Below are positions 53,855 to 61,966 of a stretch of 64,000 nt of DNA, in pieces. This DNA comes from Wenyingzhuangia aestuarii (lineage in GTDB: Bacteria > Bacteroidota > Bacteroidia > Flavobacteriales > Flavobacteriaceae). Within the stretch, counting starts at the first letter, position 1; the number at the start of each line of letters is the position of its first letter. The position numbers and the translations under genes are program-made. The notes under the pieces were generated by a model, which was not told where the DNA came from, did no database searches, and saw only the letters and a list, made by a program, of their open reading frames with translations. Location of the stretch: assembly GCF_011927765.1 (NCBI RefSeq), contig NZ_JAATJG010000004.1, positions 62,001 through 126,000 on the forward strand, given 5' to 3'.

Positions 53855-56281
53855 TTATCTTAAAGTTGCTTCAAATTGTTTTTCAAACGATTTTTGAAGC
53901 TTACTCATTATTTTTTCTATTTGTTTTTCTTCCAACGTTTTGTTTTCATCTCTTAACACAAAACTTAAGGCATAAGATTTTTTACCCTCAGGAAGTTTAT
54001 CTCCTTCGTACACATCAAACAAATCAACTTCTTTTAACAAGCTCTTTTCTGATTGAAATGCGGTATTGTATAAATCTTTAAAAGCGACCTCTTTATTTAA
54101 CAACAAAGCTAAATCTCTTTTTACCGATGGATATTTTGGCAAAGGAGTTACTTTTAATTTATTGTTTTGAGACACTTTTAACACGGTATCCCAATTAAAA
54201 TCTGCATAGAACACCTCTTGTTTAATTCCAAACTCCTTTAGTATTTTAGGACTTACCATCCCTACATCTACCAATTTCATTTTACCTAAACTTATGGTAA
54301 CCCCTTCAGAAAACACATCGTTTTTTGTTGGTGTGATTTTAACTTTTGTATGCCCCAACCTTTGTAAAACTCCCATTACCACAGCTTTGGTGTAATAAAA
54401 ATCTGAATTCTTTTTTGGAGCATTCCAAGCTTCTTTGTCTCTATTTCCAGATACAAATAAGGTTAAATGTTTATCTTCTTGATATTTTTCGTTGTATTTA
54501 TGATATGTTTTTCCAAACTCATAAAACTTAATATCGTTGTTTTTTCTGTTAATGTTATAAGCTACAGATTCCAATCCGCTAAACAACAAAGATTGTCTCA
54601 TTACTGCCAAATCACTACTTAAAGGATTTAACATTTCAACGTTGTTTTCTGGATTTAAATTCTCAGACAACGCTACATAAGATGCTTTGGTTAAAGAGTT
54701 GGCCATAGTTTCGTTAAAACCTTGTACTCTTAATTGTTCTGCAACTACATTTTCTGTTTTTACTCCATCAAATTTAGAAGGCTCTATAGATGTATTTAAT
54801 TTATGAGAAAATTCAATATTATTATATCCGTATACACGTAAAATTTCTTCTACAATATCCGCTTCTCTTTGCACATCTACTCTATACGCAGGTACTACCA
54901 AACCTAAACCACCTTCGGTTTCGCTATTAATTTTAATTTCTAAAGAAGCTAAAATATTCTTAATCGTATCATTTGGTAATTTTTGACCAATCACTCTAGC
55001 TACGTTTTCATAAGACATAAAAACTTCAAAATCTTCTATCTTATTTGGATATACTACATCCACATCAGATACGGTTTTACCTCCAGCAATTTCTTCAATT
55101 AACAACGCTGCTCTAATTAGAGCATATTTGGTAATATTAGGATCTATTCCTCTTTCAAACCTAAAAGATGCATCTGTATTTAAACCATGTCTTTTGGCTG
55201 TTTTACGAACCGATACCGGATTAAAATAAGCTGCTTCTAAAAAAATAGAGGTAGTGTGCTCTGTAACTCCAGATTCTAAGCCACCTAAAACTCCTGCAAT
55301 ACACATTGGTGTTTCGTTGGCATCACAAATCATTAAATCTTCGGCACTTAACTCACGCTCTACACCATCTAAGGTTGTAAACTTAGTTCCTTCTTCTAAA
55401 GTAGTTACAATTACTTTGTTTCCTGTAATCTTATTCGCATCAAAAGCATGTAATGGTTGTCCTAACTCATGCAATACATAATTGGTAATATCTACCACAT
55501 TATTTAATGGTTTTACCCCAATAGCCTTTAATCTATTTTGTAACCATTCTGGCGAATCTTCAATTTTTACATCTTTAATAGCAACCCCTGCATATTTAGG
55601 AGCCAAATCAAAATCTTTTACGTGAATATCAAACTTTAACGCTCTCTCATACACATGAAAATCGCTAACCGATGGAGAAATTAATTCTTTCTGAATTCCT
55701 TGTTGCATAAATCCTGCACGCAAATCTCTAGCCACACCTAAATGACTCATAGCATCTGCACGGTTAGGAGTCAATCCTATTTCAAAAACCTCATCTACCT
55801 CAATATCAAACACTTCGGCAACGGGAGTTCCTGGAGTTAATTCAGCATCTAAGACCATAATTCCATCATGACCTTTTCCTAGCCCTAACTCGTCTTCGGC
55901 ACAAATCATCCCAAAGCTTTCCTCTCCTCTAATTTTACCTTTTTTAATTTTAAACCCTTCTCCCTTATCATCATACAAAACGGTACCTACCGTTGCTACA
56001 GGAACTTTTTGACCTGCTGCCACATTAGGAGCTCCACAAACTACCTGAATAGGTGCTTCTCCTCCAACATTTACTGTAGTTACACTTAGCTTATCTGCAT
56101 TCGGATGTTTTTCACAAGTTAAAACCTCTCCAACAACAACACCAACCAAGCTTCCTTTAATAGATTCTACTTTCTCTATTCCTTCAACTTCTAAACCAAG
56201 ATCAGTTAACAATTCACCAGTCTTCTCTGCTTCCCAGTCAATCTTAATAAATTGCTTTAACCAATTGTATGATATCTTCAT
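53855..56281 (-). CDS. pheT: Phenylalanyl-tRNA synthetase beta subunit
   Basis: Works with the alpha subunit PheS to charge tRNA-Phe; the beta subunit holds tRNA and editing functions. The 808-residue protein has the tRNA-binding OB domain (VVVGEVLTCEKHPNADKLSVTTV), B3/4 editing domain (GLTPNRADAMSHLGVARDLRA), B5 domain, core synthetase-like domain (VPAYRVDVQREADIVEEILRVYGYNNI) and C-terminal anticodon-binding ferredoxin-like domain (PLPKYPSVKRDLALLL). Length is as expected. pheS is not adjacent, so the subunits are encoded apart, which is usual in this phylum. Confidence 0.97.
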   Translation of the reverse strand: MKISYNWLKQFIKIDWEAEKTGELLTDLGLEVEGIEKVESIKGSLVGVVVGEVLTCEKHPNADKLSVTTVNVGGEAPIQVVCGAPNVAAGQKVPVATVGTVLYDDKGEGFKIKKGKIRGEESFGMICAEDELGLGKGHDGIMVLDAELTPGTPVAEVFDIEVDEVFEIGLTPNRADAMSHLGVARDLRAGFMQQGIQKELISPSVSDFHVYERALKFDIHVKDFDLAPKYAGVAIKDVKIEDSPEWLQNRLKAIGVKPLNNVVDITNYVLHELGQPLHAFDANKITGNKVIVTTLEEGTKFTTLDGVERELSAEDLMICDANETPMCIAGVLGGLESGVTEHTTSIFLEAAYFNPVSVRKTAKRHGLNTDASFRFERGIDPNITKYALIRAALLIEEIAGGKTVSDVDVVYPNKIEDFEVFMSYENVARVIGQKLPNDTIKNILASLEIKINSETEGGLGLVVPAYRVDVQREADIVEEILRVYGYNNIEFSHKLNTSIEPSKFDGVKTENVVAEQLRVQGFNETMANSLTKASYVALSENLNPENNVEMLNPLSSDLAVMRQSLLFSGLESVAYNINRKNNDIKFYEFGKTYHKYNEKYQEDKHLTLFVSGNRDKEAWNAPKKNSDFYYTKAVVMGVLQRLGHTKVKITPTKNDVFSEGVTISLGKMKLVDVGMVSPKILKEFGIKQEVFYADFNWDTVLKVSQNNKLKVTPLPKYPSVKRDLALLLNKEVAFKDLYNTAFQSEKSLLKEVDLFDVYEGDKLPEGKKSYALSFVLRDENKTLEEKQIEKIMSKLQKSFEKQFEATLR

Positions 56282-56406
56282 TTGTTTAAAATTCTTATTT
56301 AAGTCGCCAAATTTACGATTTCAATTGCCATTGTGCAATTTACTATGCGCAATAATTTTGATAGTTCTTAAGAACCTTCTTTTTTCTAGTAAAATCTTTT
56401 GTTTTA

Positions 56407-56520
56407 GGGTGTTCCCCTGAAAGGAATTCAGGGTCGCGCTTTCGGTACTCGCTTTTTTCTACAAAAACAAGTTTTGTAGAAAAAGAGCTCAAACAAAACC
56501 TCTATCGCTAACACGTTAAT
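56407..56520. repeat. Intergenic element with two hairpins
   Basis: CCCTGAA (56415-56421) pairs with TTCAGGG (56427-56433), and TTTTTCTACAAAA (56454-56466) pairs with TTTTGTAGAAAAA (56472-56484, 13 bp). Between and after them lie GC-richer stretches (GGGTCGCGCTTTCGGTACTC, CCTCTATCGCTAACACG) unlike the AT-rich surroundings. The layout resembles, from memory, a palindromic element dispersed in flavobacterial intergenic regions; not checked here. No open reading frame is credible. Confidence 0.5.
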
Positions 56521-56556
56521 TGCTATTAAAAAAACGCTGGAACAGGACTAAAAACA

Positions 56557-57097
56557 CCCAAGACGTTCGAAACCAGTCGAGAACAAAATCTTTCAAAAAC
56601 CCAAAAAGACTATTCCCTAAAATCATCTCGACTCCGCTCGATGAACTTTTAAAACATACATACTTTATAGAAAATAAAATACCCAAGACGTTCGAACGCA
56701 GTCGTGAATAAAATCTTACAAAATACCAAAAAGACCATTCCCTAAAATCATCTCGACTCCGCTCTATGAGCTTTTAAAACATAAATACTTTATAAAAAAC
56801 AAGAATACCCAAGACGTTCGAACGCAGTCGTGAACAAAATCTTACAAAATACCAAAAAGACTATTCCTTAAAAACATCTCGACTCCGCTCGATGAACTTT
56901 TAAAACATAAATACTTTATAGAAAATAAAATACCCAAGGTATTCAAACGCAGTCGTGAATAAAATCTTACAAAATACCAAAAAGACCATTCCCTAAAAAC
57001 ATCTCGACTCCGCTCTATGAGCTTTTAATACATAAATACTTTATAAAAAACAAGAATACCTAAGATGTTCGAGCGGAGTCGAGAACAAAATCTAAGA
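56557..57097. repeat. Tandem repeat array of 125/126-base units in 251-base dimers
   Basis: Units begin at 56557, 56682, 56808, 56933 and 57059 (last one partial, to about 57097). Lengths are 125, 126, 125 and 126. Units 1 and 3 share GATGAACTTTT and ATAGAAAATAAAAT; units 2 and 4 share CTATGAGCTTTT and ATAAAAAACAAGAAT. So the array is two exact-length 251-base dimers plus a stub. Each unit carries the motif TCTCGACTCCGCTCGA on one side and a diverged inverted copy (GTTCGAACGCAGTCGTGAAC) on the other. The final stub carries the perfect complement TCGAGCGGAGTCGAGA. Confidence 0.9.
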
Positions 57098-57111
57098 AAA
57101 AAACCATCAAC

Positions 57112-59211
57112 TTAACTAATATTAGCCCAAATACTAGTTCTTTTATGAATTTGCTGATAAGTTCTTTTTATCGCTACATTTTTATCCAAAGCTAAATTAG
57201 GATCTTCTGTTAACACCTCTACAGCTGTATTTCTAGCCAAGTGCAATTCCTTACTATCTTTTACTAAATCTGCAATTTTTAAATTTAAGACTCCGCTTTG
57301 TTGCGTACCCATTAAATTTCCTGGACCACGTAATTTTAAATCTACCTCAGCAATTTCAAAACCATCACTGGTTCTTACCATGGTTTCTAATCTAGTTTTA
57401 GAATCGCTAGATAATTTTACACCAGACATTAAAATACAATAACTCTGATCGGCACCACGACCAACCCTACCTCTTAACTGATGTAGTTGTGACAAACCAA
57501 AACGTTCTGCACTCTCAATAATCATTACCGATGCATTGGGAACATTTACTCCTACTTCTATTACCGTAGTAGCTACCATTATTTGGGTTTCTCCTTTTAC
57601 AAAACGTTGCATTTCAAACTCCTTATCAGCAGGTTTCATTTTTCCATGCACAATACTAATTCTATAATCTGGCAATGGAAATTCTCTTTGAATACTTTCA
57701 TATCCATCTTGTAAATCCTTATAGTCCATCGCTTCGGATTCTTCTATCAACGGATACACTACATAAACCTGTCTCCCTTTAGCAATTTCATCTCTCATAA
57801 ATTTAAAAACTCGCAAACGAGCGCTATCAAATCTATGTACAGTTTGTATGGCTTTTCTTCCCGGAGGTAGCTCATCAATAACAGACACATCTAAATCTCC
57901 ATATGCACTCATGGCTAAAGTTCTTGGAATAGGAGTTGCTGTCATAATTAAAATATGAGGAGGCAAAGTATTTTTCATCCACATTTTAGAACGCTGTGCT
58001 ACTCCAAATCTGTGTTGCTCATCAATAACGGCCAATCCCAAATTTTTAAACTTTACTTTATCTTCTAAAATAGCATGGGTTCCTATTAAGATTTGTAAAG
58101 TTCCGTTTTCTAAAGATTCATGAATAATTCGTCTTTCTTTAATTCGTGTAGAACCGGTTAGTAATTTTACAGTAATATGAAAAGGAGCTACCAATTCTGT
58201 AACTGCCTGATAATGCTGAGTTGCTAAAATTTCTGTGGGTGCCAACATAGCTGTTTGAAAACCACTATCTAAAGCAATTAACATTGTTAACAAAGCCACA
58301 ATAGTTTTACCTGCACCAACATCGCCCTGCAACAATCTATTCATGTGTGCACCTGTAGACATATCTGCCCTTATTTCTTTTAACACTCTTTTTTGTGCAT
58401 TGGTTAAATCAAACTTTAATCCCGACTTATAAAAGGAGTTAAAATAATCGCCAACCTGACCAAAAACAAACCCTTTAATTTTATCTTTTCTAACCAACTT
58501 GTTTCTGATGAGCTGCATTTGAATAAAAAAGAATTCTTCAAACTTTAATCTTTTTTGAGCTCTGTTTAAATACTCTTGATTTTTAGGAAAATGAATATGT
58601 AACAACGCTTCTTTTTTGCTTAATAGATGATGTTCTTCTAAAATGTCTTTAGACAAAGTTTCCTCTATATAAGGATATGCTTCTTTTAATAAATGTTGAA
58701 TAGCTTTAGACATTACTTTATTATTAAAGCCTTTGGCACTCATTTTTTCTGTAGATGGATACATGGCCTGTAAGCCAGAAACAATGTTCTTTTTATAATT
58801 TACCTCTAATTCCAAATCTGGATGAGGCATGCTAAAATTTCCGTTAAAAAAATTAGTTTTCCCATAAATAACATAGGGTTCATTAATTTTAATACCTGCT
58901 TTTAACCATTTGGTAGCTCTAAACCAAACTAGCTCCATAGTTCCCGTCTCATCTTTAAAAGTGGCCACCAAACGAGTTCCTCTTTTTTGCTTTACATCTT
59001 TTAAATCGGTGATAATTCCTTTTAACTGAACCTCTGTATTTCCCGGTTGAAGTTCCCGAATTGTGAAAATTTTTGACTTGTCTACGTATCTAGTAGGGAA
59101 AAAGTTCAACAATTGGTTGGCCGAAAATATTCCAAACTCCTTTTGAAGCACCAAAGCCTTAGCAGGTCCAATACCTGTTAAGTAATTCGTAGATATATCA
59201 AAATCAAACAT
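57112..59211 (-). CDS. recG: ATP-dependent DNA helicase RecG
   Basis: Remodels stalled forks and Holliday junctions. The 699-residue protein has the wedge/OB domain (EVQLKGIITDLKDVKQKRGTRL), helicase motif I LLQGDVGAGKTIVALL, motif Ia MLAPTEILATQHY, the DEQH box in LAVIDEQHRFGVAQRS, motif III MTATPIPRTLAMSAYGD, and the C-terminal RecG signature QLRGRVGRGADQSYC with MGTQQSGVLNLKIADL. Length is right for the family. Its stop codon lies 14 bases beyond the repeat array, so transcription ends in or beyond that array. Confidence 0.97.
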   Translation of the reverse strand: MFDFDISTNYLTGIGPAKALVLQKEFGIFSANQLLNFFPTRYVDKSKIFTIRELQPGNTEVQLKGIITDLKDVKQKRGTRLVATFKDETGTMELVWFRATKWLKAGIKINEPYVIYGKTNFFNGNFSMPHPDLELEVNYKKNIVSGLQAMYPSTEKMSAKGFNNKVMSKAIQHLLKEAYPYIEETLSKDILEEHHLLSKKEALLHIHFPKNQEYLNRAQKRLKFEEFFFIQMQLIRNKLVRKDKIKGFVFGQVGDYFNSFYKSGLKFDLTNAQKRVLKEIRADMSTGAHMNRLLQGDVGAGKTIVALLTMLIALDSGFQTAMLAPTEILATQHYQAVTELVAPFHITVKLLTGSTRIKERRIIHESLENGTLQILIGTHAILEDKVKFKNLGLAVIDEQHRFGVAQRSKMWMKNTLPPHILIMTATPIPRTLAMSAYGDLDVSVIDELPPGRKAIQTVHRFDSARLRVFKFMRDEIAKGRQVYVVYPLIEESEAMDYKDLQDGYESIQREFPLPDYRISIVHGKMKPADKEFEMQRFVKGETQIMVATTVIEVGVNVPNASVMIIESAERFGLSQLHQLRGRVGRGADQSYCILMSGVKLSSDSKTRLETMVRTSDGFEIAEVDLKLRGPGNLMGTQQSGVLNLKIADLVKDSKELHLARNTAVEVLTEDPNLALDKNVAIKRTYQQIHKRTSIWANIS

Positions 59212-59595
59212 TTAACAAAAATTATAACTTTTAAAATCAATTCAAATTTTACTATGCAAGCACAATAACGCCTATTTATTAACACTAAAAACAGCCTTAC
59301 AACCAGTGTTTTAGCTATTTTAAAAACAAACTAAAACAACATTTATTAAATAATCTTTAACAAAACTGACGAAAACCATCCAAAAACACAATATTTATCA
59401 TTTTTTGTTAATTTTTTATCATTTTTTCATTTTTTTAACAAAACTATCAACTTAATAATGAGATAGTTAATTATGCAAACATAACATATGACAGCTTTTT
59501 AAGCAACCAACCCGCATTTTTATTAGGTTTTGCATTAAAAAAATAGCTAGTTTTGGTTGTCGTCAAAAATTATACAGACATATTTAATAACAAAA
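59212..59595. other. Long AT-rich leader region of the fibre-like operon
   Basis: About 384 bases between recG and the chaperone gene, divergent promoters on both sides. It holds two direct copies of TTATCATTTTTT (59395-59406 and 59416-59427), a 7-base inverted repeat AACTATC/GATAGTT (59442-59448, 59462-59468) and a TAGTTTTG promoter element. No gene and no long inverted repeats suggesting an invertible switch were seen. Confidence 0.6.
59548..59555 (+). promoter_or_regulatory. Probable -7 element of the fibre-like operon
   Basis: TAGTTTTG matches TAnnTTTG. An upstream TTTG at 59529-59532 is only 15 bases away, so the -33 box is doubtful. The resulting transcript would start near 59562, after the ATG at 59557, so translation must start at 59596. 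Confidence 0.55.
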
Positions 59596-60426
59596 ATGAG
59601 AATATTTAAATCACTACCCCTAATCATTTTATCTTTTTTTGCTTTAAATAGTTATTCACAACTTTCATTAGACAAGAAAGGAACTGGAGTTTCTGTATCA
59701 CCCGCTCACTTACATTTAAAACAAAACCCTGGAAGTACAAAAAGCTATAAAGTAACTATTAACAACGACACTCCACGTTTAAACAGTTTTAAAATCGGAA
59801 TGAAAGATTTTAATATGAATAAATTAGGTAAAAGTCAGTTTTTAGAACCTGGATTAGGAAAGTACTCATTATCTAAATGGACATCTGTTTCTCCAACTTT
59901 TGTAGATTTAAAACCTTTTGAGAAAAAAGAAGTTACCATTACCATTACCATTCCTTTTAACGACCCTAATGCAAACAAAGCTGCTTGGAATATTTTAATG
60001 ATAGAACAACAAGAAGCTAGAAAAAATTTAAGCATTACCAAAAAGCAAAGCTCATCTATTGGTTTAGGTGTAGTACCCACGTTTGCTTTTGGAATCTTTG
60101 TGTATCAAAATCCACCAACAGTAAATAACAACAATGTTGAATTGATCAACTTTGAGAACAGTCAAGATAAAATTATTATTCAAGCAGAAAATAAAGGAGA
60201 TGGTATTGCCTACTGCTCTGCCTACATAGATTTAACAAATATTACCACAGGAGAACAAGAGCGATTACCTGTTAAAAAGTTTACCATTGTTCCTGAACTT
60301 ATTAGAAACTTTACGTACAAAATTCCGGCAAAATTTAAAAAAGGAAAATATTTAGCTATTGGTGTATTAGATTACGAAGATGCCCCAGAAATCCAAGCAG
60401 CTAAACTAGAATTTGAAATTAATTAA
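59596..60426 (+). CDS. PapD-like periplasmic chaperone, first gene of a fibre-like operon
   Basis: A 276-residue secreted protein (signal peptide MRIFKSLPLIILSFFALNSYSQ). The mature part looks like two immunoglobulin-like domains. The first begins GTGVSVSPAHLHLKQNPGSTKSYKVTINND, the type of strand order seen at the start of fimbrial chaperones (VSP motif then a long strand), and continues with VDLKPFEKKEVTITITIPF. The second includes VELINFENSQDKIIIQAENKGDGIAYC. It is thus likely to bind and stabilise subunits in the periplasm. I chose the ATG at 59596 because an upstream one lies before the predicted transcription start and does not give a signal peptide. Similarity to PapD is structural reasoning, not a search result. 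Confidence 0.6.
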   Translation: MRIFKSLPLIILSFFALNSYSQLSLDKKGTGVSVSPAHLHLKQNPGSTKSYKVTINNDTPRLNSFKIGMKDFNMNKLGKSQFLEPGLGKYSLSKWTSVSPTFVDLKPFEKKEVTITITIPFNDPNANKAAWNILMIEQQEARKNLSITKKQSSSIGLGVVPTFAFGIFVYQNPPTVNNNNVELINFENSQDKIIIQAENKGDGIAYCSAYIDLTNITTGEQERLPVKKFTIVPELIRNFTYKIPAKFKKGKYLAIGVLDYEDAPEIQAAKLEFEIN

Positions 60427-60454
60427 CCCTATATAACCCTAATTATTAATTTTT

Positions 60455-61267
60455 ATGAAAAATTTTTCAAAAATCACAAAAAGTGTCTTAGCTACCGCTA
60501 TGTTAGCAGGATTAACGTCTCAAGCACAGTTAATCGATGAAAAGGATGTAACTGTAACTATGGACTTACAGCCTGTATTACAATTAGAGATGACAACCCC
60601 TAATCAAATTGAGTTCATCTTTGATGATGTTGTAGAATACCAAGCAGGTATTGTTCAGTATGCAGCTACTACTTTAAAAGTAAGTTCTACTGTAAACTGG
60701 GATTTGTATGCAATTGCTAGATCACAAGGAAACATTGGAGCTACTTACTGGGATCAGGAAGTAAGCTACGGAAACACAAACCCTAACGCAGTAAACGAAT
60801 TACCCTTAAGTTTATTGGAGTTAAAACAATCTAGAGCAAATGCAGGTGATGGTGCAGCTACAGGAACTTATTCTGACTACAGCGGTGCTTTTACAAGCTA
60901 CAATGATGGTTCTGGTACAAGTGGACAAAACAGTATTTATGTTGATGCTGCTGGAACAGGAACACCTCCTGGTTTAGATCACAAATACATTGCTGGACAC
61001 GCAGGAACAACTGGTGTTGCTGGTGATGACTTTATGGCTGGTGGAAGTTACTTAACACAAACAGGTGCTGCTTCTGACTATTACTACAATATTGATTACA
61101 GAATTTTACCAGGTTTACCTGCTACATTCCCAATGGCATACAATGCAGATGCAACTTCATCTGAAGAATTAAATGTTGTTGGTGGACTTGCTGCTAATGC
61201 TGCTGCTTTTGCAGAGCCAGGAGTCTATACTATGTATGTACAATATGTATTATTAGAAGACCAATAA
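60455..61267 (+). CDS. Secreted major subunit-like protein of the fibre-like operon
   Basis: A 270-residue secreted protein with signal peptide (MKNFSKITKSVLATAMLAGLTSQAQ). It has no cysteine and no lipobox. The N-terminal half contains IEFIFDDVVEYQAGIVQYAATTLKVSS, a region shared with the protein at 61354; the middle is rich in Gly, Ala, Thr, Tyr and Asn; the end is EPGVYTMYVQYVLLEDQ, a strand pattern also shared (NPGVYQLNFKFHLEEKI). Small, secreted, beta-rich, no catalytic motif and preceded by a chaperone gene: a structural subunit is the best reading. A strong hairpin follows the stop codon. I know of no named family for it. Confidence 0.6.
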   Translation: MKNFSKITKSVLATAMLAGLTSQAQLIDEKDVTVTMDLQPVLQLEMTTPNQIEFIFDDVVEYQAGIVQYAATTLKVSSTVNWDLYAIARSQGNIGATYWDQEVSYGNTNPNAVNELPLSLLELKQSRANAGDGAATGTYSDYSGAFTSYNDGSGTSGQNSIYVDAAGTGTPPGLDHKYIAGHAGTTGVAGDDFMAGGSYLTQTGAASDYYYNIDYRILPGLPATFPMAYNADATSSEELNVVGGLAANAAAFAEPGVYTMYVQYVLLEDQ

Positions 61268-61295
61268 GATCATTAATCTTTATATTTACCCCTTC

Positions 61296-61326
61296 AAAAG
61301 GATAGATGTTTAACATCTATCCTTTT
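61296..61326 (+). promoter_or_regulatory. 14-bp hairpin between the two subunit genes
   Basis: AAAAGGATAGATGT at 61296-61309 pairs with ACATCTATCCTTTT at 61313-61326, a 14-bp perfect stem with a 3-base loop. It is 29 bases behind the first subunit gene and 28 before the second. It can act as partial terminator or 3' stabiliser, raising the first subunit over later genes, as in classical pilus operons. Confidence 0.75.
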
Positions 61327-61353
61327 ATACATTGTTATGTGTATAAAAGCCCT

Positions 61354-61965
61354 ATGCTAAAACTATTCTTTTTTTGTATAACGTTTGTAAATGTAATGTT
61401 TTGCACTGCCCAAGTACATTGTGGTAGAGTAGAACTAGTTGACAAAGATCCTACCAACCAATCTTTTACTTTTGATACTTTTACAAAGTACCAAGCAGGT
61501 TTAACATTTAACAATGTTGCCAGACTTAAAGTAGTGGTAGAAGACAAAACAATTGTAGACCCTTTATGCCAATGGTTTTTAAATATTGAGGTAGATAACA
61601 ATTCTGCTGCAGGAACTCCTGTAGACGAATGGGAAGAATTAACGCAATACGGAAGTGGTAACTCCTCTAATCCTTTAATGGATATTTTAGAAATTAGAGT
61701 ACGTAACACTTGTGAAACATCTGATAACAACAATACCTTTATTTCTTTTACAAACACAACTGATGTGATAGAGATTATTTCTGAACTAATCCCTAAAACT
61801 CCTGAAACAGCAGGCTGTGATAGTAATGCAAATTTTCCAGGTAGTTATCAAACAAATTATAATGAATTTAATTTTATAGTTGACTTTAGGATCAAACCCA
61901 CATTTTCTTACAACCCTGGTGTGTATCAACTAAATTTCAAATTTCATCTAGAGGAAAAAATCTAA
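61354..61965 (+). CDS. Secreted minor subunit-like protein with four mature cysteines
   Basis: A 203-residue secreted protein. I chose the ATG at 61354 because MLKLFFFCITFVNVMFCTAQ is then a proper signal peptide. The mature part contains FTFDTFTKYQAGLTFNNVARLKVVV and DFRIKPTFSYNPGVYQLNFKFHLEEKI, which match the first subunit in pattern, so the two are diverged paralogues. Unlike the first it has four mature Cys (HCGR, PLCQW, NTCE, AGCDS) that can form two disulphides. It may be a minor or tip subunit. Its stop is one base before the TTG start of the barrel gene. Function is inferred from order and pattern only. Confidence 0.55.
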   Translation: MLKLFFFCITFVNVMFCTAQVHCGRVELVDKDPTNQSFTFDTFTKYQAGLTFNNVARLKVVVEDKTIVDPLCQWFLNIEVDNNSAAGTPVDEWEELTQYGSGNSSNPLMDILEIRVRNTCETSDNNNTFISFTNTTDVIEIISELIPKTPETAGCDSNANFPGSYQTNYNEFNFIVDFRIKPTFSYNPGVYQLNFKFHLEEKI

Positions 61966-61966
61966 A

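Larger units (their letters stand above)
56282..57111. other. Gene-free interval between pheT and recG
   Basis: About 830 bases without a credible gene. It holds an AT-rich pheT upstream region (56282-56400), the two-hairpin element (56407-56520) and the repeat array (56557-57097). A 63-codon open frame in it is only a translation of repeat sequence. Confidence 0.85.

Noticed and set aside
56520-56711. 63-codon open frame in the repeat array
   Set aside because: It only translates repeat DNA and shows no protein-like pattern.
56557-57097. CRISPR-like array
   Set aside because: Units are about 125 bases, contiguous, with no unique spacers, and no cas genes are nearby.
59212-59595. Invertible phase-variation promoter before the fibre-like operon
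   Set aside because: Only a 7-base inverted repeat with a 13-base spacer was found, and no recombinase gene is adjacent.
61335-61757. 140-codon open frame opposite the minor subunit gene
   Set aside because: Antisense shadow of a gene with a good signal peptide and paralogue.
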